Assembly: GCF_016865485.1 (NCBI RefSeq)
Contig: NZ_AP024452.1
Span: 3,308,501-3,372,500, forward strand
Direction: 5' to 3'
DNA length: 64,000 nucleotides
From: Luteitalea sp. TBR-22
GTDB lineage: Bacteria > Acidobacteriota > Vicinamibacteria > Vicinamibacterales > Vicinamibacteraceae
Within the stretch, counting starts at the first letter, position 1. Every line of letters begins with the position of its first letter. Below, one piece after another: positions 43,742 through 55,321 of the stretch. Both the position numbers and the translations under genes were made by a program. The notes beneath the pieces are model-generated. The model was not told where the DNA came from. It made no database searches and saw only the letters and a list, made by a program, of their open reading frames with translations.

Positions 43742-44467
43742 CTACTCCTCCTTCAGCAGTTCCGCGGCCTCATCGGCCTCGGGCGGGATCTCCACCGGGC
43801 CCTGCAGCCGCGCGTACCCGTAGAACCCGCCGAAGATCACCACGATCAGGCCCAGCGACAGCCACTTGGGGATCTCGAAGTGCACGTATCCCAGCTGGTG
43901 CCCGTACTCGACGAGCAGCTTGATGCCCACCCACGCGATGATCACGAACGCGCCGTCGACCAGCGCCGGGAACCGCTGCACCACCGCCAGCAGCTGCCCG
44001 ATCAGCAGCCGCATCGCGACGATGCCGAGGATGCCGCCGGTGATGATGACCCAGAGCTTGGGCGACATCGCGACGGCCACCAGGATCGAGTCCACCGCGA
44101 AGACGATGTCGGTCAGCTCGACCTTGATCACGGTGGTCCAGAAGACCCCGAGGCCCAGCCAGCTGGTCGCCGGCTTGATCGCCCGCCGGTCCTCGTGGTC
44201 GCCGCCGCGGAAGTGCTGGAAGGGCAGGTACAGCAGGTACAGCGCCCCGACCAGCTTCACCCACGCGAGCTTGATCATGAACGCCGCGAAGAACGTCGCC
44301 AGCGCGCGGAAGGCGAAGGCGCCGACGATCCCGTAGCGGAGCGCCTTGCGCTGCTGCTCGCGGGGCAGGCCCAGCACGAGGATGGCGAGGACGAGCGCGT
44401 TGTCCGCGCTCAGCAATCCTTCGAGCAGGACCAGCAGGCCTATGGTGATCAGGTCAGAAACTACCAA
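43742..44467 (-). CDS. TerC-family integral membrane protein
   Basis: The 241-residue product has seven membrane segments and the two TerC acidic motifs, LLSADNALVLAILV and ELTDIVFAVDSILVAVA. TerC proteins are linked to manganese export and metalation of exported enzymes. A TTG start at 44467 preceded by GGAG is chosen; the longer frame upstream is not hydrophobic and lacks similarity. The ATP-grasp gene follows within two bases. No yybP-ykoY riboswitch could be recognised upstream. Confidence 0.85.
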   Translation of the reverse strand: MVVSDLITIGLLVLLEGLLSADNALVLAILVLGLPREQQRKALRYGIVGAFAFRALATFFAAFMIKLAWVKLVGALYLLYLPFQHFRGGDHEDRRAIKPATSWLGLGVFWTTVIKVELTDIVFAVDSILVAVAMSPKLWVIITGGILGIVAMRLLIGQLLAVVQRFPALVDGAFVIIAWVGIKLLVEYGHQLGYVHFEIPKWLSLGLIVVIFGGFYGYARLQGPVEIPPEADEAAELLKEE

Positions 44468-44618
44468 CGGTCTCCGTGCCTCGGCTGCCACCCCCTCGGG
44501 TGCGATACCCGCGGCAGGGACAGAGGACCAGTATGCGGCAACCTCCGGCCAACGCCTACGCCCCATCGCCGCGCCAGGCCGCGCCGCCCCGACACATTGA
44601 CTCGGGACACCGCATGAC

Positions 44619-44639
44619 ATTGACACGCTTCGTATCAAG
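44619..44639. promoter_or_regulatory. HAIR-like HspR operator
   Basis: ATTGACA, seven bases, TATCAAG has the inverted architecture of the HspR element CTTGAGT-N7-ACTCAAG. It lies on the -35 box and spacer of the hspR promoter. A further inverted copy of ATTGACAC occurs as GTGTCAAT at 44655-44662. Confidence 0.6.
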
Positions 44640-44648
44640 GCCTACACT
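44620..44648 (+). promoter_or_regulatory. sigma-70-type promoter of hspR-cbpA-clpB
   Basis: TTGACA and TACACT are separated by exactly 17 bases. The -35 is perfect and the -10 matches four of six positions. The predicted start at about 44655 coincides with the GTG of hspR. Confidence 0.75.
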
Positions 44649-44654
44649 CGGTCT

Positions 44655-45026
44655 GTGTCAATGAGTGGTGACCGTCCCCGACTCGAGGGCCCGCAGGACG
44701 AGTTCCTGCTGATCAGCGTGGCCGCGCGGCATCTCGGCATGCACCCGCAGACCCTCCGCAAGTACGAGCGGCTCGGGCTGGTCCGGCCGACGCGCACGCT
44801 CGGCAGCATGCGGGTGTACTCGCGCGACGAGCTCGAGCGACTGCGGGTCATCAAGCACCTGGTCGACGAGGCGGGCATCAACCTGGCGGGCGTGCAGCGC
44901 CTGCTCGAGGTCGCCGACGTGCTGCGTCGGATCCGACCGATCACCAGCGGCGGTGACTGGTCGCGCGCCTCGGTGCGCCGGTTGGCGCAGGAACTGGATC
45001 GCCTGAGCGCGATGCTCGGGCTCTGA
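44655..45026 (+). CDS. hspR: MerR-family heat-shock repressor HspR
   Basis: The 123-residue protein has a MerR-type helix-turn-helix ([46 protein letters not shown]) followed by a helix ([18 protein letters not shown]), typical of HspR. It represses chaperone genes with DnaK as co-repressor in Streptomyces. The predicted transcript starts at the GTG of 44655, so translation may be leaderless; the ATG at 44661 is the alternative. cbpA and clpB follow on the same strand. Confidence 0.9.
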   Translation: MSMSGDRPRLEGPQDEFLLISVAARHLGMHPQTLRKYERLGLVRPTRTLGSMRVYSRDELERLRVIKHLVDEAGINLAGVQRLLEVADVLRRIRPITSGGDWSRASVRRLAQELDRLSAMLGL

Positions 45027-45037
45027 GGAGGCCTCCC

Positions 45038-46021
45038 ATGGACTTTCGCGACTACTACGCCACCCTCGGCGTGGCGAAGACGGCCTCCGAAAAGGAGATC
45101 AAGCAGGCCTTCCGCCGGCTGGCGCGCAAGCATCATCCGGACGTGAACCCCGGCAACAGTGCCGCCGAGGCCAAGTTCAAGGAGATCAACGAGGCCTACG
45201 AAGTGCTCGGCGACGCCGAGAAGCGGCGCAAGTACGACGAGCTCGGCGCCAACTGGAAGGCCTACGAGCAGGCCCAGCGCCAGGGGTTCGACCCGCGCGG
45301 TGGCGGCCCGTTCGGCGGCGGCGGCTGGCCCTTCGGGGGGGCTCCCGGGGCGCAGGCGGGCGCCCAGGGCGGCGGCTACCGCAGCGTGTCGCCCGAGGAG
45401 TTCCAGGAGATGTTCGGCGAGGGGGCCAACCCCTTCTCCGACTTCTTCACCACGTTCTTCGGCGGGGCCCAGGCGGGCGGGGCGCGGCCCAAGGCGCGAG
45501 GACGACGGCACCACGTGCCGCAGGAGCACGACGTGGCGATCTCGCTGGAAGAGGCCTTCATGGGCACGACCCGCAAGGTCACGCTCACCGGCGCCGGCAG
45601 CGATCGGTCGCTCGAGGTCCGCTTCCCCGCCGGCATCCGCGACGGGCAGAAGGTCCGCGCGGCATCGGACGGCGGCGACGTGTTCTTCAGGGTCAGGCTG
45701 GCGCCGCACCCGCGCTTCGAGCCGCGCGGCGACCACGACCTGGCCACCCGGGTGGCGGTGCCCATCCCGGTGGCGGTGATCGGCGGCGAGATCGAGGTGA
45801 TGCCGCTGGTCGGGCCGCGCGTCCGCGCGAAGGTGCCCGCGGGCACCAGACCTGGCGCAGTCCTCCGGCTGCGCGGGCACGGCCGCCCGATCCTGGGCCA
45901 GGCCGGGCAACGAGGCGATCTGCTGGTGACGCTGGATCTCCAGGTCCCCACCGATCTGACGCCGGAGGAACGACGCCACTACGAGGCGCTGGCGGAGTTG
46001 CGGAAGGTCCAGCCCGTGTAG
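45038..46021 (+). CDS. cbpA: DnaJ-type co-chaperone CbpA
   Basis: The 327-residue protein has a J-domain ([21 protein letters not shown], with HPD at KHHPDVNPG), a Gly/Phe-rich linker, and two DnaJ C-terminal beta-domains. The Cys-rich zinc finger of DnaJ is missing, which marks a CbpA-type class II protein. It starts 11 bases after hspR. It probably works with DnaK, which is not encoded in the window, and with ClpB downstream. Confidence 0.92.
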   Translation: MDFRDYYATLGVAKTASEKEIKQAFRRLARKHHPDVNPGNSAAEAKFKEINEAYEVLGDAEKRRKYDELGANWKAYEQAQRQGFDPRGGGPFGGGGWPFGGAPGAQAGAQGGGYRSVSPEEFQEMFGEGANPFSDFFTTFFGGAQAGGARPKARGRRHHVPQEHDVAISLEEAFMGTTRKVTLTGAGSDRSLEVRFPAGIRDGQKVRAASDGGDVFFRVRLAPHPRFEPRGDHDLATRVAVPIPVAVIGGEIEVMPLVGPRVRAKVPAGTRPGAVLRLRGHGRPILGQAGQRGDLLVTLDLQVPTDLTPEERRHYEALAELRKVQPV

Positions 46022-46107
46022 GGCTCACGGCTCAAGCCCTGGGCCCTGAGCCTGTCCATCAACGAAGACCGTTTTCTCGATCGACTCGATATCGAACGGG
46101 GGAGACC

Positions 46108-48717
46108 GTGAACCTGAATCGCTTGACCGAAAAGGCCCAGGAGGCCGTCGTCGCGGCGCAACAACTCGCCACGCGACTCAACCACGCCCAGATCGACCCG
46201 GAGCACCTGCTCGCGACGCTGGTCGGGCAGCAGGGCGGCATCGTGCCGTCGGTGCTGCGCCGCATGGGGGTCGATCCGGTCGCCCTCGGGCGGACCCTGG
46301 ACGCCGATCTGCAGAAGCGTCCACGCGCCTACGGTGGCAGCGAGCCCGGTATCGGGCCGCGGCTGCGCGCCCTGTTCGAGGCCGCCGAGAAGGAAGCGGC
46401 GCAGCTGAAGGACGAGTACCTGAGCACCGAGCACTTCCTGCTCGCCATCGCCGGTGAAGGCGGCCGGACGCCGGCCACCCTCGCGCTGCAGGCCGTGGGC
46501 GCGACGCGCGACAAGGTGCTCGATACGCTGGTGGCCGTGCGTGGCACCCAGCGGGTCACCGACCAGAGCCCGGAGGCCAAGTACGAGGCACTCGACAAGT
46601 ACGGGCGCGACCTGACGCGCGCCGCGCGCGACGGCAAGCTCGATCCGGTGATCGGCCGCGACGACGAGATCCGGCGCGTCATCCAGGTGCTGTCGCGCCG
46701 CACGAAGAACAACCCGGTGCTCATCGGCGAACCCGGCGTCGGCAAGACCGCCATCGTCGAGGGCCTCGCGCAGCGCATCGTGCGCGGCGACGTGCCCGAG
46801 GGGCTGAAGGACAAGCGCATCGTCGGGCTCGACATGGGCGCCCTGGTGGCCGGCGCGAAGTACCGCGGCGAGTTCGAGGAGCGGCTCAAGGCGGTGCTGC
46901 AGGAGATCACCAACGCGCAGGGCGAGATCGTGCTGTTCATCGACGAACTGCACACCGTCGTGGGCGCGGGGGCGGCCGAGGGCTCGCTGGACGCCTCGAA
47001 CATGCTCAAGCCGATGCTGGCGCGTGGCGAACTGCACACGATCGGCGCGACGACGCTCGACGAGTACCGCAAGCACATCGAGAAGGACGCGGCGCTCGAG
47101 CGGCGTTTCCAGCCGGTCCTGGTCGGCGAGCCGAGCGTCGAGGACACGATCAGCATCCTGCGCGGCCTGCGCGAGAAGTACGAGCTGCACCACTCCGTGC
47201 GGCTGAAGGACTCCGCGCTGGTGGCCGCCGCGGTGCTCAGCCACCGCTACATCGCCGATCGGTTCCTGCCCGACAAGGCCATCGACCTGGTCGACGAAGC
47301 GGCGTCGCGCCTGCGTATGGAGATCGACTCCATGCCGGCCGAACTCGACGAGGTGTCGCGGCGCATCATGCAGCTCGAGATCGAGCGCGAGGCGCTGCGC
47401 AAGGAGACCGACCAGGCGTCGCAGGAGCGCCTCGGCAAGCTCGAGAAGGACCTGGCCGAACTCAAGGAGGAGCGGACGCGTCTGCAGTCGCAGTGGGAGC
47501 AGGAGAAGGCGGCCATCCAGACGACCAGCGCGATCACGGGCGAGATCGAACAGGTGCGCCAGCAGATCGAGCAGGCGCAGCGCGACGGCGACTACGCGAA
47601 GGCCTCCGAGCTCCAGTACGGCCGGCTGCCCGAACTGGAACGCAAGCGCGCCGCCGAGGAGGCGCGTCTGGCCGGCCCCGACGCCGGCCCGCGCATGCTC
47701 AAGGAGGAGGTCGACGAGGAGGACATCGCCGAGGTCGTGAGCAAGTGGACGCACATCCCGCTCAGCCGGTTGATGGAAGGCGAGGTCCAGAAGCTGGTGC
47801 ACATGGAGGACCGGCTGCACCACCGCGTGGTCGGGCAGGATGAAGCGATCCTGGCGGTGGCCAGCGCCATCCGACGGGCCCGCGCCGGCCTGCAGGACCC
47901 CAACCGCCCGCTCGGCAGCTTCGTGTTCCTCGGACCGACCGGGGTCGGCAAGACGGAACTGGCCCGCGCGCTCGCCGAGTTCCTGTTCGACGACGAGCAG
48001 GCCATGGTGCGGATCGACATGTCGGAGTACCAGGAGAAGCACGCGGTGTCGCGGCTGATCGGCGCGCCTCCCGGCTACATCGGCTACGACGAGGCAGGCC
48101 AGCTCACCGAGGCGGTGCGGCGGCGCCCCTACGCGGTGGTGCTGTTCGACGAAATCGAGAAGGCGCACCCCGAGGTGCTCAACGTGCTGCTGCAGGTGCT
48201 CGACGACGGGCGGCTCACCGACGGCCGGGGGCGGACGGTGGACTTCAAGAACACCGTGGTCATCATGACGTCGAACCTCGGCAGCCAGTTCCTGGCCGAG
48301 CGCGCGCTGCGTGACGGCACCGTGGACGAGGGGACGCGACGCGAGGTGCTCGACGCGATGCGGCAGCACTTCCGGCCCGAGTTCATCAACCGCGTCGACG
48401 AGATCATCGTGTTCCACCCGCTCGGGCGGGCACACATGGGGCGGATCATCGACCTGCAGATGGCGCGCCTGCTGGCGCGGCTGCAGGAGCGGAAGCTCAC
48501 GCTGCACCTCAGCGACACGGCGCGCCAGGCGCTCGTCGACGAGGGGTACGACCCGCTGTACGGCGCGCGGCCGCTGAAGCGGACGCTGCAGCGACGCGTC
48601 CTCGACCCGCTGGCGATGAAGGTGCTGCAGGGCGAGTTCGTGGAGGGCGACGAGATCACGCTCGACCTCGTCGACGGCGCGCTGCGCTTCGAGAAGCGGC
48701 ACGCCGTCGTGCACTGA
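46108..48717 (+). CDS. clpB: disaggregase ClpB
   Basis: The 869-residue protein has the complete ClpB layout: N-domain ([19 protein letters not shown]), AAA+ module 1 with GEPGVGKT near residue 206, a coiled-coil middle domain near residues 400-530, and AAA+ module 2 with [12 protein letters not shown] near residue 609 and Walker [15 protein letters not shown]. It solubilises aggregates with DnaK/CbpA. The GTG start follows GGGGGAG. The stop codon lies within a 39-base palindrome. Confidence 0.97.
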   Translation: MNLNRLTEKAQEAVVAAQQLATRLNHAQIDPEHLLATLVGQQGGIVPSVLRRMGVDPVALGRTLDADLQKRPRAYGGSEPGIGPRLRALFEAAEKEAAQLKDEYLSTEHFLLAIAGEGGRTPATLALQAVGATRDKVLDTLVAVRGTQRVTDQSPEAKYEALDKYGRDLTRAARDGKLDPVIGRDDEIRRVIQVLSRRTKNNPVLIGEPGVGKTAIVEGLAQRIVRGDVPEGLKDKRIVGLDMGALVAGAKYRGEFEERLKAVLQEITNAQGEIVLFIDELHTVVGAGAAEGSLDASNMLKPMLARGELHTIGATTLDEYRKHIEKDAALERRFQPVLVGEPSVEDTISILRGLREKYELHHSVRLKDSALVAAAVLSHRYIADRFLPDKAIDLVDEAASRLRMEIDSMPAELDEVSRRIMQLEIEREALRKETDQASQERLGKLEKDLAELKEERTRLQSQWEQEKAAIQTTSAITGEIEQVRQQIEQAQRDGDYAKASELQYGRLPELERKRAAEEARLAGPDAGPRMLKEEVDEEDIAEVVSKWTHIPLSRLMEGEVQKLVHMEDRLHHRVVGQDEAILAVASAIRRARAGLQDPNRPLGSFVFLGPTGVGKTELARALAEFLFDDEQAMVRIDMSEYQEKHAVSRLIGAPPGYIGYDEAGQLTEAVRRRPYAVVLFDEIEKAHPEVLNVLLQVLDDGRLTDGRGRTVDFKNTVVIMTSNLGSQFLAERALRDGTVDEGTRREVLDAMRQHFRPEFINRVDEIIVFHPLGRAHMGRIIDLQMARLLARLQERKLTLHLSDTARQALVDEGYDPLYGARPLKRTLQRRVLDPLAMKVLQGEFVEGDEITLDLVDGALRFEKRHAVVH

Positions 48718-48744
48718 CGGCGCGTCGCGCCGTCAGTGCACGAC
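48706..48744. terminator. near-perfect 39-base palindrome across the clpB stop codon
   Basis: Arms of 19 bases (GTCGTGCACTGACGGCGCG and its exact complement) flank a single central T at 48725. The clpB TGA at 48715-48717 is within the left arm. A hairpin of this strength would end or protect the clpB mRNA and could also act on the converging rho transcript. Confidence 0.8.
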
Positions 48745-48848
48745 AATGGCACAAATGCCGGAAATGCCGCGCATGTCGGGAGTCTGCAATGCCTTCGACA
48801 TTGACGGCATTCCCGGCATCGCGGCATCGAAGGCGATGCACCGGCCCC
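48745..48848. other. noncoding gap between clpB and rho with ATGCC/GGCAT repeats
   Basis: The gap contains several direct AATGCC units followed by inverted GGCAT units, so it can fold on itself. No convincing gene is seen; reading frames across it look like repeat translations. Confidence 0.5.
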
Positions 48849-50234
<1,386 letters not shown>

Positions 50235-50329
50235 GCGTTCTGCGGTGTGGAACGGAGAGGGGTTGCCGGAAGGGACGCGAGGGCACGCGTGGCGCCGACG
50301 CCGATCCCGGAACCGCGGGGTGAGCGGCG

Positions 50330-50360
50330 AGTATAGCCCAAAAAACCCATGGTGTAGAAT
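50330..50360. promoter_or_regulatory. divergent promoter region of rho and the GT39 gene
   Basis: A TATACT -10 box (50330-50335) reads on the minus strand toward rho and TAGAAT (50355-50360) reads on the plus strand toward the glycosyltransferase. The -35 boxes are weak. The plus-strand start would fall only about five bases before the GTG at 50372. Confidence 0.4.
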
Positions 50361-50371
50361 CCGGGGCCAGC

Positions 50372-52078
50372 GTGTCGCGGCATGTCCTCATACTCGGCCT
50401 GGTCTGCTTCCTGACGTTTTTCGCAGGCCTGGGCCGCGGCGCCATCGGGGACTCCGACGAGGCGTTCTACGCCGAGGCGTCCCGCGAGATGGTCGCGTCG
50501 GGCGACTGGCTCACCCCCTACTACAACTACGAGCTCCGCTTCCAGAAGCCGATCCTGTACTACTGGCTCGTCTCGATCGCCTACAAGGCGGCTGGCGTCG
50601 GCGAGGCGGCGGCGCGCTTCCCGTCGGCGCTCGCCGGGCTCGGCCTGGCGATCCTCACCTACCTGGTCGGTCGCCGCTGGTTCGACGCCGGCACCGGCTT
50701 CTTCGCGGCAACGGTGGTCGCCACCAGCTTCGGCTACTTCTCCATCGGCCGGCTGTCGTTGCCCGACCTGCCGCTGGCCTTCTTCATCGCCGCCACGACC
50801 TGGGGCCTCATCGAGGGCATCGGCTCCCCCATCGCGACGGCCACGACCTCCGTCGCGCGGCGTCGCCTGTGGTTCGCGTTCGCCGGCGTGATGATGGGCC
50901 TCGGCCTGCTGGCCAAGGGGCCGGTGGCAGTCGCGCTGCCCGTCGCCGCGGCCGCCGCCACGTGGTGGAAGGAGCGCAAGGCCACCGAAGGCGACGACAC
51001 GGCCTCGCGATTCCCCGGAGTGGTGGATCTGCTGCTGGTGGGCGGGCTGGCCCTGCTGGTGGCCGCGCCATGGTTCATCGCCATGGCGCAGCACCACGGC
51101 CTGGCGTACATGCACCGGTTCTTCATCGGCGAGAACCTGGAGCGCTTCGCGACCGACCGCTACAACGAACCGCGGCCGCTCTGGTTCTACGTGCCCATCG
51201 TGCTCGGCGGCCTGATGCCGTGGTCGCCCTTCATCCTGCTGTGGCTGCCCACCTGGCGACGGGTGTTCCGCCGCGAGCGACTCGTCACCCGTGCCGAGTG
51301 GCGCGCCATCATCTGGGCGCTGGTGCCGTTCGTGTTCTACTCGGCCTCGATCGGCAAGCAGCCGCGCTACATCCTGCCGATGCTGCCGCCGATGGCCCTC
51401 CTGCTGGCCCGCAGCGTCATCGCCCGCCTGCCCGACGAGGGACCGTCGCCCACGGCCCGCACCACGCGCCAGGTGGCGCTCGCATGGTGCGGCACCCTGT
51501 GCGCGATCCTGTTCCTGATCCTGGGGCTCCTGCTGCACCGGGCGCGGCCGCTGCTGTTCGCCCTGACGCCGTCGCTGGCGCTGGTCTGCACCGGCATCAT
51601 CACGACGGCGGCGCTGTCGGTCTTCGTGGCGAGCTGGAGCCGGCGCCGCTGGGCCCTGCCCGTGACCATGGCAGTGGCGTCGATCGCGACGCTGCTCTCG
51701 CTGCAGTACTCGGTGCAGTCGGCGGCCGACCTCGAGCCGGTGCAGGTGATGGCGCGCAAGTACGCCTCGGCCTACCAAGGGCACGAGCCCTCGGCCACCT
51801 ACCGCGTTTTCGTGCGCAACCTGGTCTTCTACACGACCATCAAGCAGACCGACCTGGTCCAGCCGCACGAGGTCGTCGAGTTCCTGCGGCGCCCCGAGCG
51901 CGTGCTCTGCGTGATCACCAAGGACGACCTCGCCCGCCTCTCGTCCGAGCACGCCCTGAAGACGCGCACCCTCGCCGAGGTGCAGTACTTCAACCCGGCT
52001 GGCGTGCGCCTCCGCACCCTGCTCTGGCCCGATCCGTCACGCGACCTGGAGACGGTGCTGCTGGTCACGAACCAGTAA
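50372..52078 (+). CDS. GT39-type membrane glycosyltransferase (ArnT/PMT-like)
   Basis: The 568-residue protein has about eleven to twelve membrane segments. The first periplasmic loop carries [42 protein letters not shown], the acidic catalytic motif (DEAFYA) and the substrate loop of the ArnT/dolichyl-phosphate-mannose transferase family. These enzymes move a sugar from a lipid carrier to lipid A or protein. A GTG start at 50372 is used, with little or no leader. The stop codon lies in a long inverted repeat. Confidence 0.9.
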   Translation: MSRHVLILGLVCFLTFFAGLGRGAIGDSDEAFYAEASREMVASGDWLTPYYNYELRFQKPILYYWLVSIAYKAAGVGEAAARFPSALAGLGLAILTYLVGRRWFDAGTGFFAATVVATSFGYFSIGRLSLPDLPLAFFIAATTWGLIEGIGSPIATATTSVARRRLWFAFAGVMMGLGLLAKGPVAVALPVAAAAATWWKERKATEGDDTASRFPGVVDLLLVGGLALLVAAPWFIAMAQHHGLAYMHRFFIGENLERFATDRYNEPRPLWFYVPIVLGGLMPWSPFILLWLPTWRRVFRRERLVTRAEWRAIIWALVPFVFYSASIGKQPRYILPMLPPMALLLARSVIARLPDEGPSPTARTTRQVALAWCGTLCAILFLILGLLLHRARPLLFALTPSLALVCTGIITTAALSVFVASWSRRRWALPVTMAVASIATLLSLQYSVQSAADLEPVQVMARKYASAYQGHEPSATYRVFVRNLVFYTTIKQTDLVQPHEVVEFLRRPERVLCVITKDDLARLSSEHALKTRTLAEVQYFNPAGVRLRTLLWPDPSRDLETVLLVTNQ

Positions 52079-52198
52079 TTGGAAATTCGACATTTGAAAT
52101 GCTCGAGGGCGCGGCTTCGCCGCCGCCCCTCGGGACGTGTCGCGCGGCAAGGCCGACAGGCCGGCCGCCGATCAATTTCAAATCTCGAATTTCAAATT
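52077..52198. repeat. AT-rich inverted repeat covering both flanking stop codons
   Basis: The 24-base arms at 52077-52100 and 52175-52198 match at 21 of 24 positions (left arm AATTGGAAATTCGACATTTG...). Both arms are AT-rich in a GC-rich setting. The stop codons of the GT39 gene (52076-52078) and the glcD-type gene (52178-52180) lie at or in the arms. It is a likely bidirectional terminator. Confidence 0.8.
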
Positions 52199-53614
52199 GC
52201 CAGCGTCAGGGAACATCTTCCCGGGATTGAGAATGTTCAGCGGATCGAAGGCCGCCTTCACCCGCCGCTGCAGGTCGATCTCGACGCGCGACAGCTCCAG
52301 CGGGACGAACGGCATCTTGGAGAAGCCGATGCCGTGCTCGCCGCTGATCGACCCCTCGAGCGCCACCACCCCCGCGAAGAGCTCGCGCTCGGCCGCCCGC
52401 GCCGCCGCCATCGCCACAGCGTCCGACGGGTCGAGCATCATGTTGACGTGGATGTTGCCGTCGCCGACATGCCCGAAACAGGGAATGCGCACCCCGGGCG
52501 AGGCGGCCCGCAGCCGCTCGACCAGCGCGAACAGCTCGGGGATGCGCCCCTTGGGCACCACCACGTCGTGGTTGATCTTGAGCGGCGCCAGCACCTTCAG
52601 CGACAGGCTCAACGATCGTCGCACGTGCCACAGCTCCTGGCGCGTCACCGCATCCTCGGCCACCAGCACCTCGGTCGCCCCGGCATCGCGGCACGCCTGC
52701 GCGACGCGTCGTCCCTCTTCCTGCACGGTGGCCTCGAGCCCGTCGACCTCCAGCAGCAGCACGGCGCCGGTGCCCTCCGGCGCCAGCGCCCGGGTGCCCA
52801 GGTTGGTCGCCACGGCGTCGAGCGAGTCGCCGTCGATCAGCTCGAGCGCCGAGGGCACCACGCGCGCCCGAATCAGGTTGGTGACGGCGTCGACGGCGCC
52901 CTGAATCGTCGCGAAGGTCGCGCGCAGCGTCACCTGATGCGGCGGAAGAGGCACCAGCCGCACGATGATCTTCGTGATCACGGCCAGCGTCCCTTCCGAC
53001 CCGACCAGCAGCTGCGTCAGGTCGTAACCGACGACGTTCTTCACGCTCTTGCCGCCGGTGTGGATGATCTCGCCCGACGGGAGCACGGCCTCGAGCCCGA
53101 GCACGTAGCGCTTGGTGACGCCGTACTTGAAGGCGCGCGGGCCGCCGGCGCACTCGGCGACGTTGCCGCCGATCGTCGACGTCGACAGGCTGGCCGGATC
53201 GGGCGGATAGAACAGGCCCACCGCCTCGACGGCCTTCTGCAGGTCACCCGTGATGACATGCGGCTCGGCGACGGCCAGCAGGTTCTGCTCGTCGACCTCG
53301 AGGATCCGGTTCATCCGCGACAGCGCGAGCACGACGCCGCCCAGCGAGGGCACCGCGCCGCCCGTGTAGCCGGTGCCGGCCCCGCGCGGCACCACGGGCA
53401 CGCGGTGCGCGCTGCAGGCGCGCAGGACCGCCGCGACCTCGTCGGTCGTCGCCGGCCACACGACCACGTCGGCCGGGTGCCCCTTCTTGAGCATGTCCGC
53501 GCCGTAGCTGACGCGCGCCTCCTCGTCCAGGCGGACGTGCTCGGCGCCGACGGCGGCCCGCAGCGCGTCGACGAAGGCCTCGGTCACCTCACCGTAGGGG
53601 CGGTCGGCCGTCAT
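52178..53614 (-). CDS. FAD-linked oxidase, glycolate oxidase subunit GlcD-like
   Basis: The ATG at 53614 overlaps the aminotransferase stop (TGATG) and gives 478 residues. The FAD-binding PCMH domain has VVWPATTDEVAAVLRA, VPRGAGTGYTGGAV and STSTIGGNVAECAGG; the C-terminal domain has VFGHVGDGNIH-like (CFGHVGDGNIHVNM) and GSISGEHGIGFSK. GlcD-type enzymes oxidise 2-hydroxy acids such as glycolate or D-lactate. The last codons (NLKFEI and the stop) fall in the inverted repeat, so the C-terminal end may be repeat-derived. Confidence 0.9.
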   Translation of the reverse strand: MTADRPYGEVTEAFVDALRAAVGAEHVRLDEEARVSYGADMLKKGHPADVVVWPATTDEVAAVLRACSAHRVPVVPRGAGTGYTGGAVPSLGGVVLALSRMNRILEVDEQNLLAVAEPHVITGDLQKAVEAVGLFYPPDPASLSTSTIGGNVAECAGGPRAFKYGVTKRYVLGLEAVLPSGEIIHTGGKSVKNVVGYDLTQLLVGSEGTLAVITKIIVRLVPLPPHQVTLRATFATIQGAVDAVTNLIRARVVPSALELIDGDSLDAVATNLGTRALAPEGTGAVLLLEVDGLEATVQEEGRRVAQACRDAGATEVLVAEDAVTRQELWHVRRSLSLSLKVLAPLKINHDVVVPKGRIPELFALVERLRAASPGVRIPCFGHVGDGNIHVNMMLDPSDAVAMAAARAAERELFAGVVALEGSISGEHGIGFSKMPFVPLELSRVEIDLQRRVKAAFDPLNILNPGKMFPDAGNLKFEI

Positions 53615-54813
53615 CAGGCCCTGGCGTACCTGCCGGCGTCCACGTCGGCGACGAAGGCGTGGATGCGGCGCGCCGCCTCCTCGAGCCGATCGATCGAGGC
53701 CGCGTAGGAGATGCGGAAGAAGCCCGGGGCGTCGAACGCCTCGCCGGCCGTCACCACGACGTGCGTCGCCTCGAGCATCGCCTGACAGAAGTCGGCGCTG
53801 GTGCGCAAGCCAGCCGGTGAGAGCAACGCGGACACATCCACGAAGAGGTAGAACGCCCCCGCCGGGGTGAGGCAGCGCAGGCGGGGATCGCGGCCGATCA
53901 GCGCCTGAATCACGTCGCGTCGCCGACGGTACTCGTCGAGCATCTCGGTCACGCACTGCTGCGGCCCGGTGAGCGCCGCGACGACGGCCTTCTGCGTGAT
54001 CGAGCAGACGTTACTGGTGCAATGGCTCTGGAGCGCGTTGGCCGCCGCCACGACCTCGCGCGTCGCCAGCAACCAGCCGCACCGCCATCCGGTCATCGCG
54101 TAGGCCTTCGATGCCGAGCCGGTGACGATCGTGCGCTCGCGCATGCGCGCCGCCAGGACGCCCGGCAGGTTGTGCGGCACCGGGTCGTAGATCAGCTTCT
54201 CGTAGCAGAGGTCGAGGACGACCCAGATGCCGCGTGGCGCGCACGCCTCCGCCAGCCGGATCATCTCGTCCTCGGTCATCAGCGCCCCCGTCGGGTTGGC
54301 CGGCGAGTTGATGACCACGGCGCGGGTCCGCGCGGTGAACGCGTCGATGAACGCCTGGGCACGCAGCGCGAAGCCGTCCTCCGGCGACGTGCGGACGATC
54401 ACCGGCGTGGCGTCGGCCAGCTTGATCTGCTCGACCAGCGTCGGCCACCCGGGCATGTGCGTGATGACCTCGTCACCGGGCCCGAACACGGCGAGCGCGG
54501 CGTTCAGCAGCGCCTGCTTGCCGCCGGCGCACACGATCACCTCGCTCTCGTCGTACTCGACGCCGTAGTCGGCGCGGTAGCGCGCCAGGATCGCCTGCTT
54601 CACCTCGCTGGAGCCCGAGTTGGCCGTGTACTTGGTGTAGTTGGCGTCGATGGCGGCGTGGGCGGCCGCCTTCACGTGATCGGGCGTCGGGAAGTCGGGC
54701 TCCCCGGCGCTGACGTCGACGACGTCGGCGCCCGCCTTGCGGAGGCGCTCGGCGGCGATGAGGCCCTTCATCGTGGGCGAGGACGCGATGCGGGTGGTGC
54801 GTTCGGCGAGCAT
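53614..54813 (-). CDS. class I PLP-dependent aminotransferase (aspartate type)
   Basis: The 399-residue protein has VDVSAGEPDFPTPDHVK, NYTKYTANSGSSEVKQAI, INSPANPTGALM, LDLCYEKLIYD and the PLP lysine motif TGSASKAYAMTGWRCGWL near residue 235, with FRISYAASIDRLEEA at the end. It fits the aspartate/prephenate aminotransferase I-gamma group. It lies 25 bases after coaD and overlaps the glcD-type gene. Confidence 0.93.
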   Translation of the reverse strand: MLAERTTRIASSPTMKGLIAAERLRKAGADVVDVSAGEPDFPTPDHVKAAAHAAIDANYTKYTANSGSSEVKQAILARYRADYGVEYDESEVIVCAGGKQALLNAALAVFGPGDEVITHMPGWPTLVEQIKLADATPVIVRTSPEDGFALRAQAFIDAFTARTRAVVINSPANPTGALMTEDEMIRLAEACAPRGIWVVLDLCYEKLIYDPVPHNLPGVLAARMRERTIVTGSASKAYAMTGWRCGWLLATREVVAAANALQSHCTSNVCSITQKAVVAALTGPQQCVTEMLDEYRRRRDVIQALIGRDPRLRCLTPAGAFYLFVDVSALLSPAGLRTSADFCQAMLEATHVVVTAGEAFDAPGFFRISYAASIDRLEEAARRIHAFVADVDAGRYARA

Positions 54814-54838
54814 GCAGGGGTCGGGATGGCGCGGCGCG

Positions 54839-55321
54839 TCAGGCGCGGCTGCGCAGGTGAGAGGCGACGGCCGCGGGCACGAAGGCCTCGATCGGACCGC
54901 CGAGGGTGTGAATCTGGCGCACGAGACTCGAGCTCACGTGCGCCCATTGCGGCGACGCCGTGAGATAGACGGTCTCGAGGCCGGGAAGCAGCGCGGCGTT
55001 CATGCGCGCCATCGGCCATTCGTGCTCGTAGTCGGCCGACGAGCGCAGGCCACGCACGACCACGCTGGCGTGGTGCGCCAGGGCCGCATCGACGAGCAGG
55101 CCCTCGAAGGCGACCACGTCGATGCCGGCCTGCCCCGCCACGCTGCCACGCATCATGGCGAGACGCTCCTCGATCGTGCACAGCGGCTGCTTGCCGGGGT
55201 TGACCAGCACGGCGACGACGACGCGGCCGAACAGCTGCCGGGCACGGGTGATGATGTCGAGGTGTCCGTGGGTCGGCGGGTCGAACGATCCGGCGACCAG
55301 CGCTGCCCGTCCTTCGCTCAT
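54839..55321 (-). CDS. coaD: phosphopantetheine adenylyltransferase
   Basis: The 160-residue protein carries the nucleotidyltransferase motif GSFDPPTHGHLDII near residue 12, and VVRGLRSSADYEHEWPMARMN and SSSLVRQI later. CoaD makes dephospho-CoA from phosphopantetheine and ATP. Its start overlaps the rsmD stop by four bases (ATGA), the common rsmD-coaD pair. Confidence 0.95.
   Translation of the reverse strand: MSEGRAALVAGSFDPPTHGHLDIITRARQLFGRVVVAVLVNPGKQPLCTIEERLAMMRGSVAGQAGIDVVAFEGLLVDAALAHHASVVVRGLRSSADYEHEWPMARMNAALLPGLETVYLTASPQWAHVSSSLVRQIHTLGGPIEAFVPAAVASHLRSRA

Noticed and set aside
44468-44654. Possible yybP-ykoY manganese riboswitch upstream of the TerC gene
   Set aside because: The family often precedes TerC genes, but I could not find its conserved loop sequences in the 180-base leader.
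48745-48848. Extended C-terminus for Rho reaching into the gap
   Set aside because: The stop codon at 48849 follows the typical Rho end FLNAMHRP; the gap is repeat-like and in another frame.
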